DNA of 54,581 nt from Chlamydiales bacterium (GTDB lineage Bacteria; Chlamydiota; Chlamydiia; Chlamydiales; JARBTQ01), in NCBI GenBank assembly GCA_029240075.1, contig JARBTQ010000015.1, positions 1-54,581 of the forward strand, given 5' to 3'. Each line of letters starts with the position of its first letter. Positions within the stretch are counted from its first letter, which is position 1. A model generated the notes under the pieces. It did not search any database and was not told the origin of the DNA. It saw nothing but the letters and a program-made list of their open reading frames with translations. This document shows positions 46,144 to 54,581 of the stretch, one piece after another. Position numbers and translations under genes: made by a program.

Positions 46144-46744
46144 TAGTGCGATAAATAACTTTGATTCCTAGATCTTCCTGACCGCGAAATACAAGAAATT
46201 GATCTTGTGATAGCTCCATTTTGACCATAGCATCATCGTATGTCAAAGTAGGTAAGGAGCGCTTTTCTTGTCTAACAATAGCATGAGGCTTATATTTGTC
46301 AAAAAGTGCTTTACTATTTTCCTCATCAATTTGATCATTAATATCGTCCATATATTCATCCATACCGGGACGACGAAAAACATTAACTTGCATATCAATA
46401 GCACTTAAATGTTCGCCATGATGATCTTGTATTTTGTTGCGATATTTAATAATTTGCCGTTCGATACGATTGAAAGCTACATCTACTGAGGCATACATAT
46501 CTTCAGTTTCAGCTTTGGCCGTAATTTTAGTATGATCAAATTGTAAAACAATGGTTACTTGATGCTGGAAGCGCAAAATTTCTAGAGTAATTAAAGCTTC
46601 GACTGTACGTGGGGAAAAACGATCTAATTTATCTAGTTTGCCGACAATATAATCTTTAATTGCCTGTGTCAGGTTAATATGCTTTCCTATAACACTGAGA
46701 TTATAACCAGGAATATTGTGTGATAGCTTTTCATCTTTAGCCAT
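46106..46744 (-). CDS. hpf: Ribosome hibernation promoting factor, long form
   Basis: Binds the 30S subunit and links ribosomes into inactive dimers in slow growth. Seen: N-terminal beta-alpha domain (YNLSVIGKHINLTQAI, VTIVLQFDHTKITAKAETED, MYASVDVAFNRIERQI), a linker with FRRP and acidic residues, and the C-terminal dimerisation domain (LTYDDAMVKMELSQDQFLVF, then IKVIYRTNDGNYGVIEV) that defines the long form. 212 residues. Ribosome binding site AAAGGAG eight bases before ATG 46744. Ends by overlapping the HsdR_N-like gene. A stalling factor of this type fits the dormant stage of a chlamydial life cycle. Confidence 0.93.
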   Translation of the reverse strand: MAKDEKLSHNIPGYNLSVIGKHINLTQAIKDYIVGKLDKLDRFSPRTVEALITLEILRFQHQVTIVLQFDHTKITAKAETEDMYASVDVAFNRIERQIIKYRNKIQDHHGEHLSAIDMQVNVFRRPGMDEYMDDINDQIDEENSKALFDKYKPHAIVRQEKRSLPTLTYDDAMVKMELSQDQFLVFRGQEDLGIKVIYRTNDGNYGVIEVGK

Positions 46745-46812
46745 ATGTAGACTCCTTTGCGATTAGTTGATCAAATATATAAGTCTTTTGCACTTTTTTT
46801 CTGTCGACCTGC

Positions 46813-46847
46813 TAGACCTTCTCCAAAGGAGTTTTGAAAAAGGTCTA
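46813..46847. repeat. TAGACCTT / AAGGTCTA inverted repeat
   Basis: Perfect 8-base arms (46813-46820, 46840-46847) with an inner CTCCAAAGGAG stem. It is followed by TTCA, as AGGTCTATT is in the copies at 10545 and 12186. Lies between hpf and rlmN; possible intergenic repeat or transcription end of hpf's upstream neighbour. Confidence 0.5.
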
Positions 46848-46881
46848 TTCAAATAAGTGTAGATTTACTTTTCATAAGTTT

Positions 46882-47973
46882 CTAGGATTTAACACCCATT
46901 GAAGATACATGACGCTGCCGTCGCCATAAAACGTTTCCTAATTGACCGCAAGCAGCCATTAGCTGGTCCCCCTGTAATTGCCTCCAAAGAACCGTGTATC
47001 CATTTGAAGTAAGATGCAATGCAAATTCTTTGGCTTCTTCCTTATTTGGAGGCAAGAAACGAGGGGAACTTTGATTGTTATAAGGAATTAAATTTATCTT
47101 AACGTCTAAGCCCTTTAAATAATCAGCTAATAATTGGGCATGTTCCAACTGGTCGTTAATTCCTCTCAACAATACATATTCTGCAAATATCTGTCGTTTT
47201 GTCATTTGACAATACTGTTTCATAGAATCATATAATACTTCAAGAGGGAATCGTTTATTAACTGGCATAATCTTCTCCCTAATAGAATTAGTAGGAGCGT
47301 TTATTGATACAGCAAGGTTTACATACTTAGCATCTTGGGCAAACTTTAAGATCTTGTCTGCATGCCCACTCGTTGATACAGTTATTTGTTTTCCTTCAAA
47401 TCCGAACCCCTTAGCATTTGTTAAAACTTTGATCGCTTGAATCACATGATCATAATTGTCAAAAGGCTCCCCCATTCCCATAAAAACAATGCTACGAAAT
47501 TTATATTTGAGAACAAATCGAGCATAGAATACCTGATTGATAATCTCTTCACTAGTCAGGTTTCTTATCAATCCCATCCGCCCAGTTTCACAAAAAGTAC
47601 AGCCCATCCGGCAACCTAATTGTGAGGAAATACATAAAGTATAACCATGCCTTGTTGGAATGTGAACAGATTCAGTATCGTAATCATCATGTGTCTTGAG
47701 CAAGAATTTTTGAGCTATGTCTGTATTATTAGCTTGTATCTTAGGGGGTTCTACTAAATTGAGTGAAAGTTCAAATGAAGTAAATTCTAAAATTTCTTCT
47801 AAAAGCTTTTTAGCATTATTAAATGCAGGATCTTCCCCTTTGACTTCACCTGTTTTAAACCATTCATGGTAAATAAGTATTGCATGAACCTTACCCTTAC
47901 CTAAACGTAGGAAAACTTCTTCTGCATAGGAATCAGCCGTATGACTGAATATATTGATTTTATTAGAAGACAT
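46882..47973 (-). CDS. rlmN: RlmN/Cfr-type radical SAM RNA methyltransferase
   Basis: Methylates A2503 of 23S rRNA and A37 of some tRNAs by a radical SAM reaction. Seen: the cluster motif CRMGCTFCETG (C121, C125, C128), then LIRNLTSEEIINQV, VFMGMGEPFDNYDHV, ISTSGH-type VSTSGHADKIL, LAVSINAPTNSIREKIMPVN, and a C-terminal CGQLGN carrying the second catalytic cysteine. 363 residues. The N-terminal 100 residues fit the family only loosely, so it could be a second paralogue; Cfr-like resistance function is not implied. ATG 47973. Confidence 0.88.
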   Translation of the reverse strand: MSSNKINIFSHTADSYAEEVFLRLGKGKVHAILIYHEWFKTGEVKGEDPAFNNAKKLLEEILEFTSFELSLNLVEPPKIQANNTDIAQKFLLKTHDDYDTESVHIPTRHGYTLCISSQLGCRMGCTFCETGRMGLIRNLTSEEIINQVFYARFVLKYKFRSIVFMGMGEPFDNYDHVIQAIKVLTNAKGFGFEGKQITVSTSGHADKILKFAQDAKYVNLAVSINAPTNSIREKIMPVNKRFPLEVLYDSMKQYCQMTKRQIFAEYVLLRGINDQLEHAQLLADYLKGLDVKINLIPYNNQSSPRFLPPNKEEAKEFALHLTSNGYTVLWRQLQGDQLMAACGQLGNVLWRRQRHVSSMGVKS

Positions 47974-48022
47974 ACAAAAATTAAAGAAAAGGGTTAAAAG
48001 AAAGCTGATATCGAATTAAAAT

Positions 48023-48096
48023 TGCACCGAAGAGGGCTCGAACCTCTAACCACCCGGTTCGAAGCCGGGTACTCTATCCGATTGAGCTATCAGTGC
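48023..48096 (-). tRNA. tRNA-Arg (anticodon TCG)
   Basis: Cloverleaf of 74 bases read on the minus strand. Acceptor GCACTGA pairs with TCGGTGC (one G-U); D arm GCTC/GAGT; anticodon stem CCCGG/CCGGG around CTTCGAA, anticodon TCG; T stem AGAGG/CCTCT with loop TTCGAGC. Discriminator A; CCA is not encoded. It lies downstream of rlmN's start region on the same strand. Confidence 0.93.
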
Positions 48097-48320
48097 TTTT
48101 AAAAGAGGACAGAACTAAGCTAAACTTGTTCTTAATTTGAAGCTGTTATCATATTGATTTTTCCATTTAACTGCAATTATTTTAATCAACTCGAATAAAA
48201 GCACTAAGGCCTCCTTATTAAGAGTTGCGCTCAGTGCCTTCAAATTGATTTCTTACAATTTTATTAGTTAAAAATCATTTTTTAGCATAAACGAAGGACC
48301 TTGTTTGTGATGTTAGGAGG

Positions 48321-50003
48321 TTATTCAGAACAAAATTCTATTAATTCTTTTTTAATTTCTTCGATCACATTATCCCATTTATTAATGGCATTTTGTCTAA
48401 ACAATTTCATTGTAGGATACCAAGAGCAATCTGATCCATTAATCCCCCACCTCCAATCAGCATTATAACATAGCATAGCCCAAGTATTTGCTCCTAAAGC
48501 TCCTGCTAAATGAGCAACCGATGTATCCACTGTGATGATAAGATCCATTTGCTTAATAGCTGCCGCTGTGCAGGCAAAATCTTTTAAATGCTTACTTAAA
48601 TCTACAACGTTATCCGTTGTCACATGTTTGATATCTGCTGCTTGGGGAGCAATTTGCAAACTATAAAAGAGAGTATTTGGAACATCAAAAAAAGACATAA
48701 CATCATGTATAGAGCAAGAGCGGTATAATCCCCTTAAATGCCTTGGATTACCAGCCCAAACCAATCCTATCTTCTTTTTATTCCTATGCTCGACAGGGCA
48801 TGGCAAATGAAAATTTATGTCTTTAGGCAGTGCTATGTAAGGAACTTTATTGGGAATATTTTCTGCATTTGTTTTAAATAAATAAGGCAAGCTTAATAAA
48901 TAAGCATAATAGTCGAACTCTGGTAAGTACTCCCCTAATACAGTATAACCATCAATACCAGGGTAATTACATAGCAATTCTTTTAAAGCTCGAGGAATTT
49001 CTATATAGATTTGACACTCTTTTTCCCTTTCCCTTAGCAAATCTATATATCGTATAAACTGCAATACGTCTCCTAAACCTTGCTCACACCGTATGAAAAT
49101 ACGCTTATCACCCAAAGGTTCCCCTTTCCATAGAGGAGGAAATTCATATTTATTGTCCATATCTAAGCGAGGTTTAAGGCGAGCTTCTGATTCATGCCAG
49201 CCATTTTCATAGTCCCCCATTAACAATAAAAAGTAGCCAAAGTTGCGCCGCAGTTCAAAATTGTCTGGTTCTAGCTGTATCGACTTTTTATGAAAACCGT
49301 AGGCCATTGGATAATTTCTTTTCCATGTCATATTTACAGCCATATTATGGTAGGCATTACCAAAGTTAGGATTTAATGCTATAGCCTTATCAAAAGCTTC
49401 AAATGCCTCATCAAATTTTAACTGGGCTTGTAGTGCATTCCCTAAATTATTATAGGCCCCCGGAAAATTAGGATTAAGCTGAATGAGATAGCGACTCAGA
49501 GCTTCTGCTTCAGTATAATTTTGCTCAATCTGCAAAATAACTTCTAAAATCAAAAAGGCCTGATAAGCACCTTCAAAATTAGAATTAGTCTTAAGAGACT
49601 GGCATAAATACATTTTAGCTTCTCTAAAACTTTCTGGAGTATCTTTACCGTAATTAATAATTCCCAAGTACAAAAGGCTATTGTAATCTTGTGGATTTAT
49701 CTTAATCGCAAATTTAAAAATTTTTTCTGCTTCATATTTCTTGTCTAGTGTGTAGTAAGCATAGCCTAAGTTATAGTAAGAAGAGCTGTAATCTCGATTA
49801 ATCTCTATCGCTTTTTTAAAGTATTCTATACTTTCTATGACTTGATTACGTGTAAAATAGACGCTACCTAAATCATTATAAGCCTCATAACAATCTGGGA
49901 ATTGGGCTATAATTTCCCTGTATTTAGCTTCAGCTAAATCAAATTTACTTTGAATTAAATACTGTTGTGCCTCAACCATCAGATCTGCTACTACTTGCTC
50001 CAT
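48321..50003 (-). CDS. TPR protein with GT9-like (heptosyltransferase-type) C-terminal domain
   Basis: 560 residues. The N-terminal half has about seven tetratricopeptide repeats, for example YNDLGSVYFTRNQVIESIEY, YNLGYAYYTLDKKYEAEKIF and YNNLGNALQAQLKFDEAFEAF. From about 290 it continues as a glycosyltransferase-9-like domain: IFIRCEQGLGDVLQFIRYI, KIGLVWAGNPRHLRGLYRSC and DLIITVDTSVAHLAGALG. Such TPR-GT fusions are widespread and their targets are mostly unknown; protein or LPS glycosylation is possible. GAGG stands eight bases before ATG 50003. Single gene, downstream of 454 bases of spacer. Confidence 0.88.
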   Translation of the reverse strand: MEQVVADLMVEAQQYLIQSKFDLAEAKYREIIAQFPDCYEAYNDLGSVYFTRNQVIESIEYFKKAIEINRDYSSSYYNLGYAYYTLDKKYEAEKIFKFAIKINPQDYNSLLYLGIINYGKDTPESFREAKMYLCQSLKTNSNFEGAYQAFLILEVILQIEQNYTEAEALSRYLIQLNPNFPGAYNNLGNALQAQLKFDEAFEAFDKAIALNPNFGNAYHNMAVNMTWKRNYPMAYGFHKKSIQLEPDNFELRRNFGYFLLLMGDYENGWHESEARLKPRLDMDNKYEFPPLWKGEPLGDKRIFIRCEQGLGDVLQFIRYIDLLREREKECQIYIEIPRALKELLCNYPGIDGYTVLGEYLPEFDYYAYLLSLPYLFKTNAENIPNKVPYIALPKDINFHLPCPVEHRNKKKIGLVWAGNPRHLRGLYRSCSIHDVMSFFDVPNTLFYSLQIAPQAADIKHVTTDNVVDLSKHLKDFACTAAAIKQMDLIITVDTSVAHLAGALGANTWAMLCYNADWRWGINGSDCSWYPTMKLFRQNAINKWDNVIEEIKKELIEFCSE

Positions 50004-50457
50004 ATTACTAACCTCAATAATTCGATTAACTTTTTATAAAAAAATCCTTTTGAGCTTTAGCTAGTCCCAAAATCTAATCAACAGTTTCTTTGCTACTATA
50101 TCCCCAGAAAAAGCAGCTAGCTACCAAACTCCAAAGTTAGGCTAAGAATTCAATATAAATATTATATTTATTTCGGAAAGCTATAAGCTTCTGCTCGATT
50201 TTTTTACGCTTTGCTCTATATAACTTTTCGACAACTATTCGCTAAATCTTTAATTAAATTATCTTTATCAATTTAATTAGACGAATAGGTTGAATTAAAA
50301 CCAATAAAGCTCCTACTCCCCTCACTCTTGTTAAGCTCGGGCGATTGAAACTTCATTTTTGAGCTTACCTTTCCGTTAAGGTTAAATTGTTAGGTAGTCA
50401 GTATATACGATTTCTTGTAAAATCATTTTTTTTTAATTTGACTGGAGAGGTTTTAAC
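50004..50457. other. Divergent intergenic region before the M16 protease gene
   Basis: 454 bases with promoters needed on both sides. I see the ribosome binding site GGAGAGG of the protease gene seven bases before ATG 50458, but no distinct repeats or recognisable promoter pair. Nothing else seen. Confidence 0.4.
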
Positions 50458-53301
50458 ATGACCACTTTTTATCAAACAATGCGACTATTTTCTTTAACCC
50501 TCTATCTTGTAGGCTACGCCTTTGCCATGACAATACATGCTGAAGAATCAACTACACATAATGTTCCTAAAGATCCTAAAGTCGTTATAGGACAGCTGCA
50601 AAATGGTTTAACGTATTATATACGCCCTAACTCAACGCCAGAAAAACGACTTGATTTACGGCTGGTTGTTAAAGCAGGTTCAGTCTTAGAAACTGAAGAG
50701 CAGCGGGGTCTAGCCCATTTTGTCGAGCATATGAATTTCAAAGGTTCGAAAAATTTTAGTCAAACTGAAATGATCGATTATTTGGAATCTGTAGGTAGTC
50801 AATTTGGAGCCGATCTTAATGCCTATACTTCATTCGACCATACTGTTTACATGCTCCATCTTCCTATCGATGAAAATGAAATTTTAGAAAAAGGATTTCT
50901 TATTTTAAGTGATTGGGCTGCAAGAGCAACAATGGCTACTGAAGCGATTGAATCTGAAAGACCTATTGTACATGATGAATTACGCCGCCGCCGCGGGGCA
51001 CAACAAAGATTGATGGATGATTGGCTTAAGACCATCTTTGAAGGATCAAAATATGCAAATCGGCTTCCAATAGGCTTAGAAGATGTAATTTTAAATTGCT
51101 CCCCTGAACTTGTTCGTGATTTTTACAAAAAATGGTATCGCCCGGAATTTATGGCTGTAGTTGCTGTCGGTGACTTCAAAGAGACAAAAGAGATAGAAGA
51201 CTTAATACATCGCCATTTTGATTCCATTCCAGCAAGTAGCCCACGTCCTCCTATATTGCCAGATTTTGGTATTCTCAGTGGAAACAATCCGAAATTTCTA
51301 GTCCAGCCAGACCCTGAAAACACACAAACTGCTATTTTAATCGCTAATAAACGTCCTACATTTGCTTTGAATTCCACCTCTGCCTATCGCAAATTGTTAG
51401 TAGAAGATTTATTTTATAGTATGCTGCTTATGCGGTTAAAAGAACTTACTGAGAAAACGGATAGTCTAATATTAGACCTAGGAGCAGGCCCTTCTCAATT
51501 CATTAAACCTATTTATCTTGACTACCTAAAGGTTATGGTTACAGAAAACCAAGTCATGCCCGCATTAGAAGAGCTGTTAATAGAATTAAGACGCATCGAA
51601 AAGTTTGGCTTTACTCAAGAAGAATTAGCACGAGCTAAAGCAAATAAACTATCAGAATTAGAGCATAATTACTTTAATTGGTCCAAAGTTAAGAGTAAAC
51701 ATCTCATTAAAGATTATGTTGACCACTTTCTTTTTCAAAAAGATATTCCTGAAGATGAGTGGACTTATAAATTTGCGCAAGAGATATTTCCCTCTATTAA
51801 GCTTGAAGATTTTCAGGAGCATACGACTCGCTTTATGCCAAATAAAGGACAAGTTGTATCTATAGAGCTTCCTCAAAAAGAGGGCTTAATTCCTCCGCAA
51901 GAAGGGGAAATTCAAGCTTTACTAGCGAAAATTCAACAACAAGAAATTACTCCTTATGTAGAAACACAATTTACTACAAAACTTTTTGATAAAGTTGTAA
52001 CTCCTGGTAAATTGGAAACTAAAGAGTTCCATGCTTCGCTAGGTCTAACAGAACTTGTTTATACTAATGGGGTAAAAGTTTATCTTAAGCCAACCCAATT
52101 TCATAAAGATCAGATTTTATTACAGGGAGTTGCTCTCGGAGGAAGTTCTACCTATAGCTTGCAAGACCTTCCGTCTCTTCAACTAGCTTTACCTATTTCT
52201 CACAAATCTGGCTGGGGAGGACTCACACCCTCGCAACTTAATAAACTACTTGCTGGAAAAGAGGTTTCTGTATCCCAATCAATTGAACCTTATGTAAGAA
52301 AAATATTGATGCATAGCCGTACTAGTGACCTTGAAACAGGATTACAAGTCCTTAACATGCACCTTATGGATCCTAACTATAATGAAGAAGCCTTTGAAAA
52401 GACTCTTTCAATTGCACACGAAAGTATAAGGAATCGACTAAAAAACCCTATGACAGTCTTTCAGGATCGGGTAAGAAGTATCAATACTCAAAGCTATCCT
52501 TTCTTTGAGCCATTAGATGAAAGTAAATTAGCGCGGGTTAACCATAAAAGAAGTCATGAGATCTATAAAGAATGTTTCAGTAATCCTTCCGATTTCACCT
52601 TCTTTGTAGTAGGAGATTTTGAGATCGATCAAATGGAAAAATTATTATCAACTTATTTAGGTTCTATTCCTTGTAAAACGGCAGCAGGAATCAAGGAATA
52701 TACAGCCTTAAGTTTTAGTTTTCCCATGAAGCCTGTTACTGAATATGTCAAACATGGGATCGATCGTAAAAGTATGACTCAAGTCTCATGGCCTATCGAA
52801 TCGTTAGAGACAGAAGAGGAAATGATTAAGTTACAACTAGCTTGTCACCTTCTGGAAAAAAAACTACTTCAGTTATTACGTATCGAAATGGGGGGCACGT
52901 ATAGTACCTCTGTCTCATTTAGATTACTACAGCCTTCTCATATCAATGGTACGATCCAAATTGTTTTTTCTTCCGATCCTGGTAATGTAGAACCTTTAGT
53001 TAAAGGTATATGGGATACTGTGAAAAGCCTTCAAGAGGAAGGGGCTAAAGCTGAAGATCTCAAAGCTATTCAAACAATTGAAATTCGCCATTTAGAAAGA
53101 GCTTATGCGGAAAATCAATTTTGGTTAGAAGAATTGAGCTATTATGCCTCAAAAAAATGGCCTTTTGAAAATATATTAACTCTGCTACAAAAAACTGATC
53201 AGGTAACCTCTGAGCAACTGCAGCAAACTTACCGAAAATATTTTAATGCTGATAGATATACTCAAGTTTCCCTAATCCCAGCAGAAGCCTCTAGTCAATA
53301 A
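50458..53301 (+). CDS. M16 (pitrilysin/insulinase) family zinc protease
   Basis: Predicted periplasmic protease for peptide breakdown. Seen: a signal peptide (RLFSLTLYLVGYAFAMTIHA), then HFVEH at 87-91 (inverted zinc motif) and E174 in IVHDELRRRRG as third ligand, with YYIRPNSTPEKRLDLRLVVK and FVEHMNFKG typical of the PqqL-like group. The second M16 half (about 530-940) lacks the zinc motif as usual. 947 residues, full length. Strong ribosome binding site GGAGAGG. Followed by dcd after 53 bases. Confidence 0.92.
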   Translation: MTTFYQTMRLFSLTLYLVGYAFAMTIHAEESTTHNVPKDPKVVIGQLQNGLTYYIRPNSTPEKRLDLRLVVKAGSVLETEEQRGLAHFVEHMNFKGSKNFSQTEMIDYLESVGSQFGADLNAYTSFDHTVYMLHLPIDENEILEKGFLILSDWAARATMATEAIESERPIVHDELRRRRGAQQRLMDDWLKTIFEGSKYANRLPIGLEDVILNCSPELVRDFYKKWYRPEFMAVVAVGDFKETKEIEDLIHRHFDSIPASSPRPPILPDFGILSGNNPKFLVQPDPENTQTAILIANKRPTFALNSTSAYRKLLVEDLFYSMLLMRLKELTEKTDSLILDLGAGPSQFIKPIYLDYLKVMVTENQVMPALEELLIELRRIEKFGFTQEELARAKANKLSELEHNYFNWSKVKSKHLIKDYVDHFLFQKDIPEDEWTYKFAQEIFPSIKLEDFQEHTTRFMPNKGQVVSIELPQKEGLIPPQEGEIQALLAKIQQQEITPYVETQFTTKLFDKVVTPGKLETKEFHASLGLTELVYTNGVKVYLKPTQFHKDQILLQGVALGGSSTYSLQDLPSLQLALPISHKSGWGGLTPSQLNKLLAGKEVSVSQSIEPYVRKILMHSRTSDLETGLQVLNMHLMDPNYNEEAFEKTLSIAHESIRNRLKNPMTVFQDRVRSINTQSYPFFEPLDESKLARVNHKRSHEIYKECFSNPSDFTFFVVGDFEIDQMEKLLSTYLGSIPCKTAAGIKEYTALSFSFPMKPVTEYVKHGIDRKSMTQVSWPIESLETEEEMIKLQLACHLLEKKLLQLLRIEMGGTYSTSVSFRLLQPSHINGTIQIVFSSDPGNVEPLVKGIWDTVKSLQEEGAKAEDLKAIQTIEIRHLERAYAENQFWLEELSYYASKKWPFENILTLLQKTDQVTSEQLQQTYRKYFNADRYTQVSLIPAEASSQ

Positions 53302-53354
53302 GAGGCTATAAACTATAAATTTTTAACCTTTTCATTTTGATAGTATATAAAAAT

Positions 53355-53927
53355 ATGAGTATTCAACCTGACCGCTGGATTAAAAGAATGGCCACTGAAC
53401 ATCGCATGATAGAGCCATTTGAACCTAAACAAATCAAAACAAAAGATGAGGATGGACGAGCAACTATTAGCTATGGAGTTTCCAGTTACGGATATGACCT
53501 AAGAGTTGCTGATGAATTCAAAGTATTTACAAATGTTTATCAATCTATTGTAGATCCTAAAAATTTTGATCCTAGTTCATTTGTTTACATGAAAACTGAT
53601 GTTTGTATCATTCCTCCAAATTCATTTGCTCTAGCACGTAGCGTGGAGTATTTCCGTATTCCACGTAATGTAATTACAATATGTTTAGGTAAATCGACTT
53701 ACGCTCGCTGTGGGATTATAGTCAATGTTACTCCATTTGAGCCAGAATGGGAAGGTTTCGTAACTTTGGAAATATCTAATACAACCCCTTTACCTGCCAA
53801 AATTTATGCAAATGAAGGGCTTGCTCAGGTTCTTTTCTTTGAGGCCTCTGAAGAATGCGAAATCTCTTATGCTGATCGAAACGGAAAATATATGAAGCAA
53901 ACAGGAATTACCGGACCAAGCATGTAG
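53355..53927 (+). CDS. dcd: dCTP deaminase
   Basis: Converts dCTP to dUTP in pyrimidine nucleotide synthesis. Seen: [74 protein letters not shown] and [23 protein letters not shown], all conserved blocks including the SxYAR and E catalytic region. 190 residues, standard length. The frame opens at a TTG at 53337; ATG 53355 gives the standard N-terminus and is preferred. Confidence 0.96.
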   Translation: MSIQPDRWIKRMATEHRMIEPFEPKQIKTKDEDGRATISYGVSSYGYDLRVADEFKVFTNVYQSIVDPKNFDPSSFVYMKTDVCIIPPNSFALARSVEYFRIPRNVITICLGKSTYARCGIIVNVTPFEPEWEGFVTLEISNTTPLPAKIYANEGLAQVLFFEASEECEISYADRNGKYMKQTGITGPSM

Positions 53928-53957
53928 CCCTATCTAATTCAATAAACGATCTTTCCT

Positions 53958-54362
53958 ATGAGTAAAAGTCACTATCCTTCCATTCCATTAACTCAAGGGC
54001 GGCGAGCTTACCGCCCTTATTATGAAGAATTACTCCCTATCAAAAGGTCATCCTGGCTTTTTCCTTGGATAGAAATTTTATTTATCAAATCTTGGTGGAT
54101 GATTTTATTTATTATAAGCGCCTTTTGCTTATTTGAATCATCTATGGCAGAGAAAAGGATTGAACAAACAAAATTAAGTCAGCAATTAGCGACCTTACAA
54201 CAAAAATTATACGATGTAAAAGAGTTACAGGCAGACTACCAAGCACAAATAGCTAGCCAAAACGATCATGAATGGATCGAATTAACTCTACTTAAAGAGC
54301 TAGGCTTAGTTCCTGAAGGTTACACAAAGATTTATTTTGAAAATGATAAACTAAAATCCTAA
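53958..54362 (+). CDS. Small membrane protein with coiled coil, FtsB/FtsL-like layout
   Basis: 134 residues. A basic N-terminal part (1-32) precedes one membrane segment (about 35-60, WLFPWIEILFIKSWWMILF), then a coiled coil (about 64-100, AEKRIEQTKLSQQLATLQQK) and a C-terminal segment (LVPEGYTKIYF). This arrangement is that of septum-formation initiator proteins FtsB/FtsL/DivIC. The end LVPEGYTKIYF also fits that group. No decisive motif exists in such short proteins, so division function is inference. 30 bases after dcd, probably the same transcript. Confidence 0.7.
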   Translation: MSKSHYPSIPLTQGRRAYRPYYEELLPIKRSSWLFPWIEILFIKSWWMILFIISAFCLFESSMAEKRIEQTKLSQQLATLQQKLYDVKELQADYQAQIASQNDHEWIELTLLKELGLVPEGYTKIYFENDKLKS

Positions 54363-54524
54363 ATCTATTTGATATTTTATAATATTATTATTAGTCAAAT
54401 ATAAATAAATTTATATAATTTCCGAAAATATTTTGTGCATTGTATTATTTTAGACCTTATTAATAAAAAACTCTTACTATTCTGTAACCGTTCAGTCCTA
54501 ATGAATAGAGCAAAAAAGAGGGGA

Positions 54525-54557
54525 TATGTCTTAAGTTCTTCTGCTACTTAAGACATA
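54525..54557. repeat. Perfect 12-base inverted repeat at the window end
   Basis: TATGTCTTAAGT (54525-54536) and ACTTAAGACATA (54546-54557) around a 9-base loop. On the minus strand it is followed by CCCCTCTTTTTT, so it could terminate a minus-strand gene lying beyond the window. 163 bases after the last gene. Confidence 0.6.
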
Positions 54558-54581
54558 AGGGAAACTATAAAAGGATAAACT

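Overview
The window looks like chromosomal DNA from an environmental (Parachlamydiaceae-like) chlamydia. The gene string rnc-radA-hemC, the short chlamydial-type HemC, and the overall mix of housekeeping genes with eukaryotic-like and secreted proteins support this. So does the low GC with long, repeat-filled intergenic spaces. The genus assignment is inference from gene content; no rRNA lies in the window.

Layout. 100-3546 (minus): overlapping operon rnc-radA-hemC-hemD. 3847-6745 (plus): a large lipoprotein overlapping a small unknown gene. 6885-10486 (minus): an unknown protein, a YciI-like protein and a membrane M50 peptidase/HlyD-like adaptor. 10797-14514 (plus): a phosphotransferase and ligA. 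14617-18609 (minus): two short repeat proteins with a shared N-terminus, an unlisted small lipoprotein that seems to use an ATT start, an RluD-type pseudouridine synthase and small unknowns. 18610-19496: an 887-base gene-free stretch with a MITE-like insertion and a long palindrome. 19497-28862 (plus): a 3121-residue helicase-like giant with a possible CE-clan cysteine protease region near its N-terminus. 29116-35628 (minus): fliK-flgD-flgE-fliK, a flagellar hook cluster. 35994-37580 (plus): an ABC-F ATPase. 37695-39652 (minus): glgB broken by one frameshift in a C6 run. 39797-41170 (minus): an F-box-like protein. 42050-45109 (minus): acyltransferase, archaeal-type proS and a NifU-like protein. 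45338-47973: small unknown, HsdR_N-like protein, hpf and rlmN. Then tRNA-Arg(TCG), a TPR/GT9 protein, an M16 protease, dcd and a small coiled-coil membrane protein.

How the genes work together. Most of the window is core metabolism: tetrapyrrole synthesis, DNA and RNA maintenance, translation and ribosome hibernation. Set into it are genes that point to life in a eukaryotic host: the F-box-like protein, the giant protein, lipoproteins and repeat proteins. The most striking block is the hook cluster. FlgE is the hook subunit, FlgD its cap/scaffold and FliK the hook-length ruler. Two FliK-like genes bracket flgD-flgE. Nothing else of a flagellum is visible here, so whether a whole flagellum or only a hook-like extension of an export apparatus is made cannot be decided from this window.
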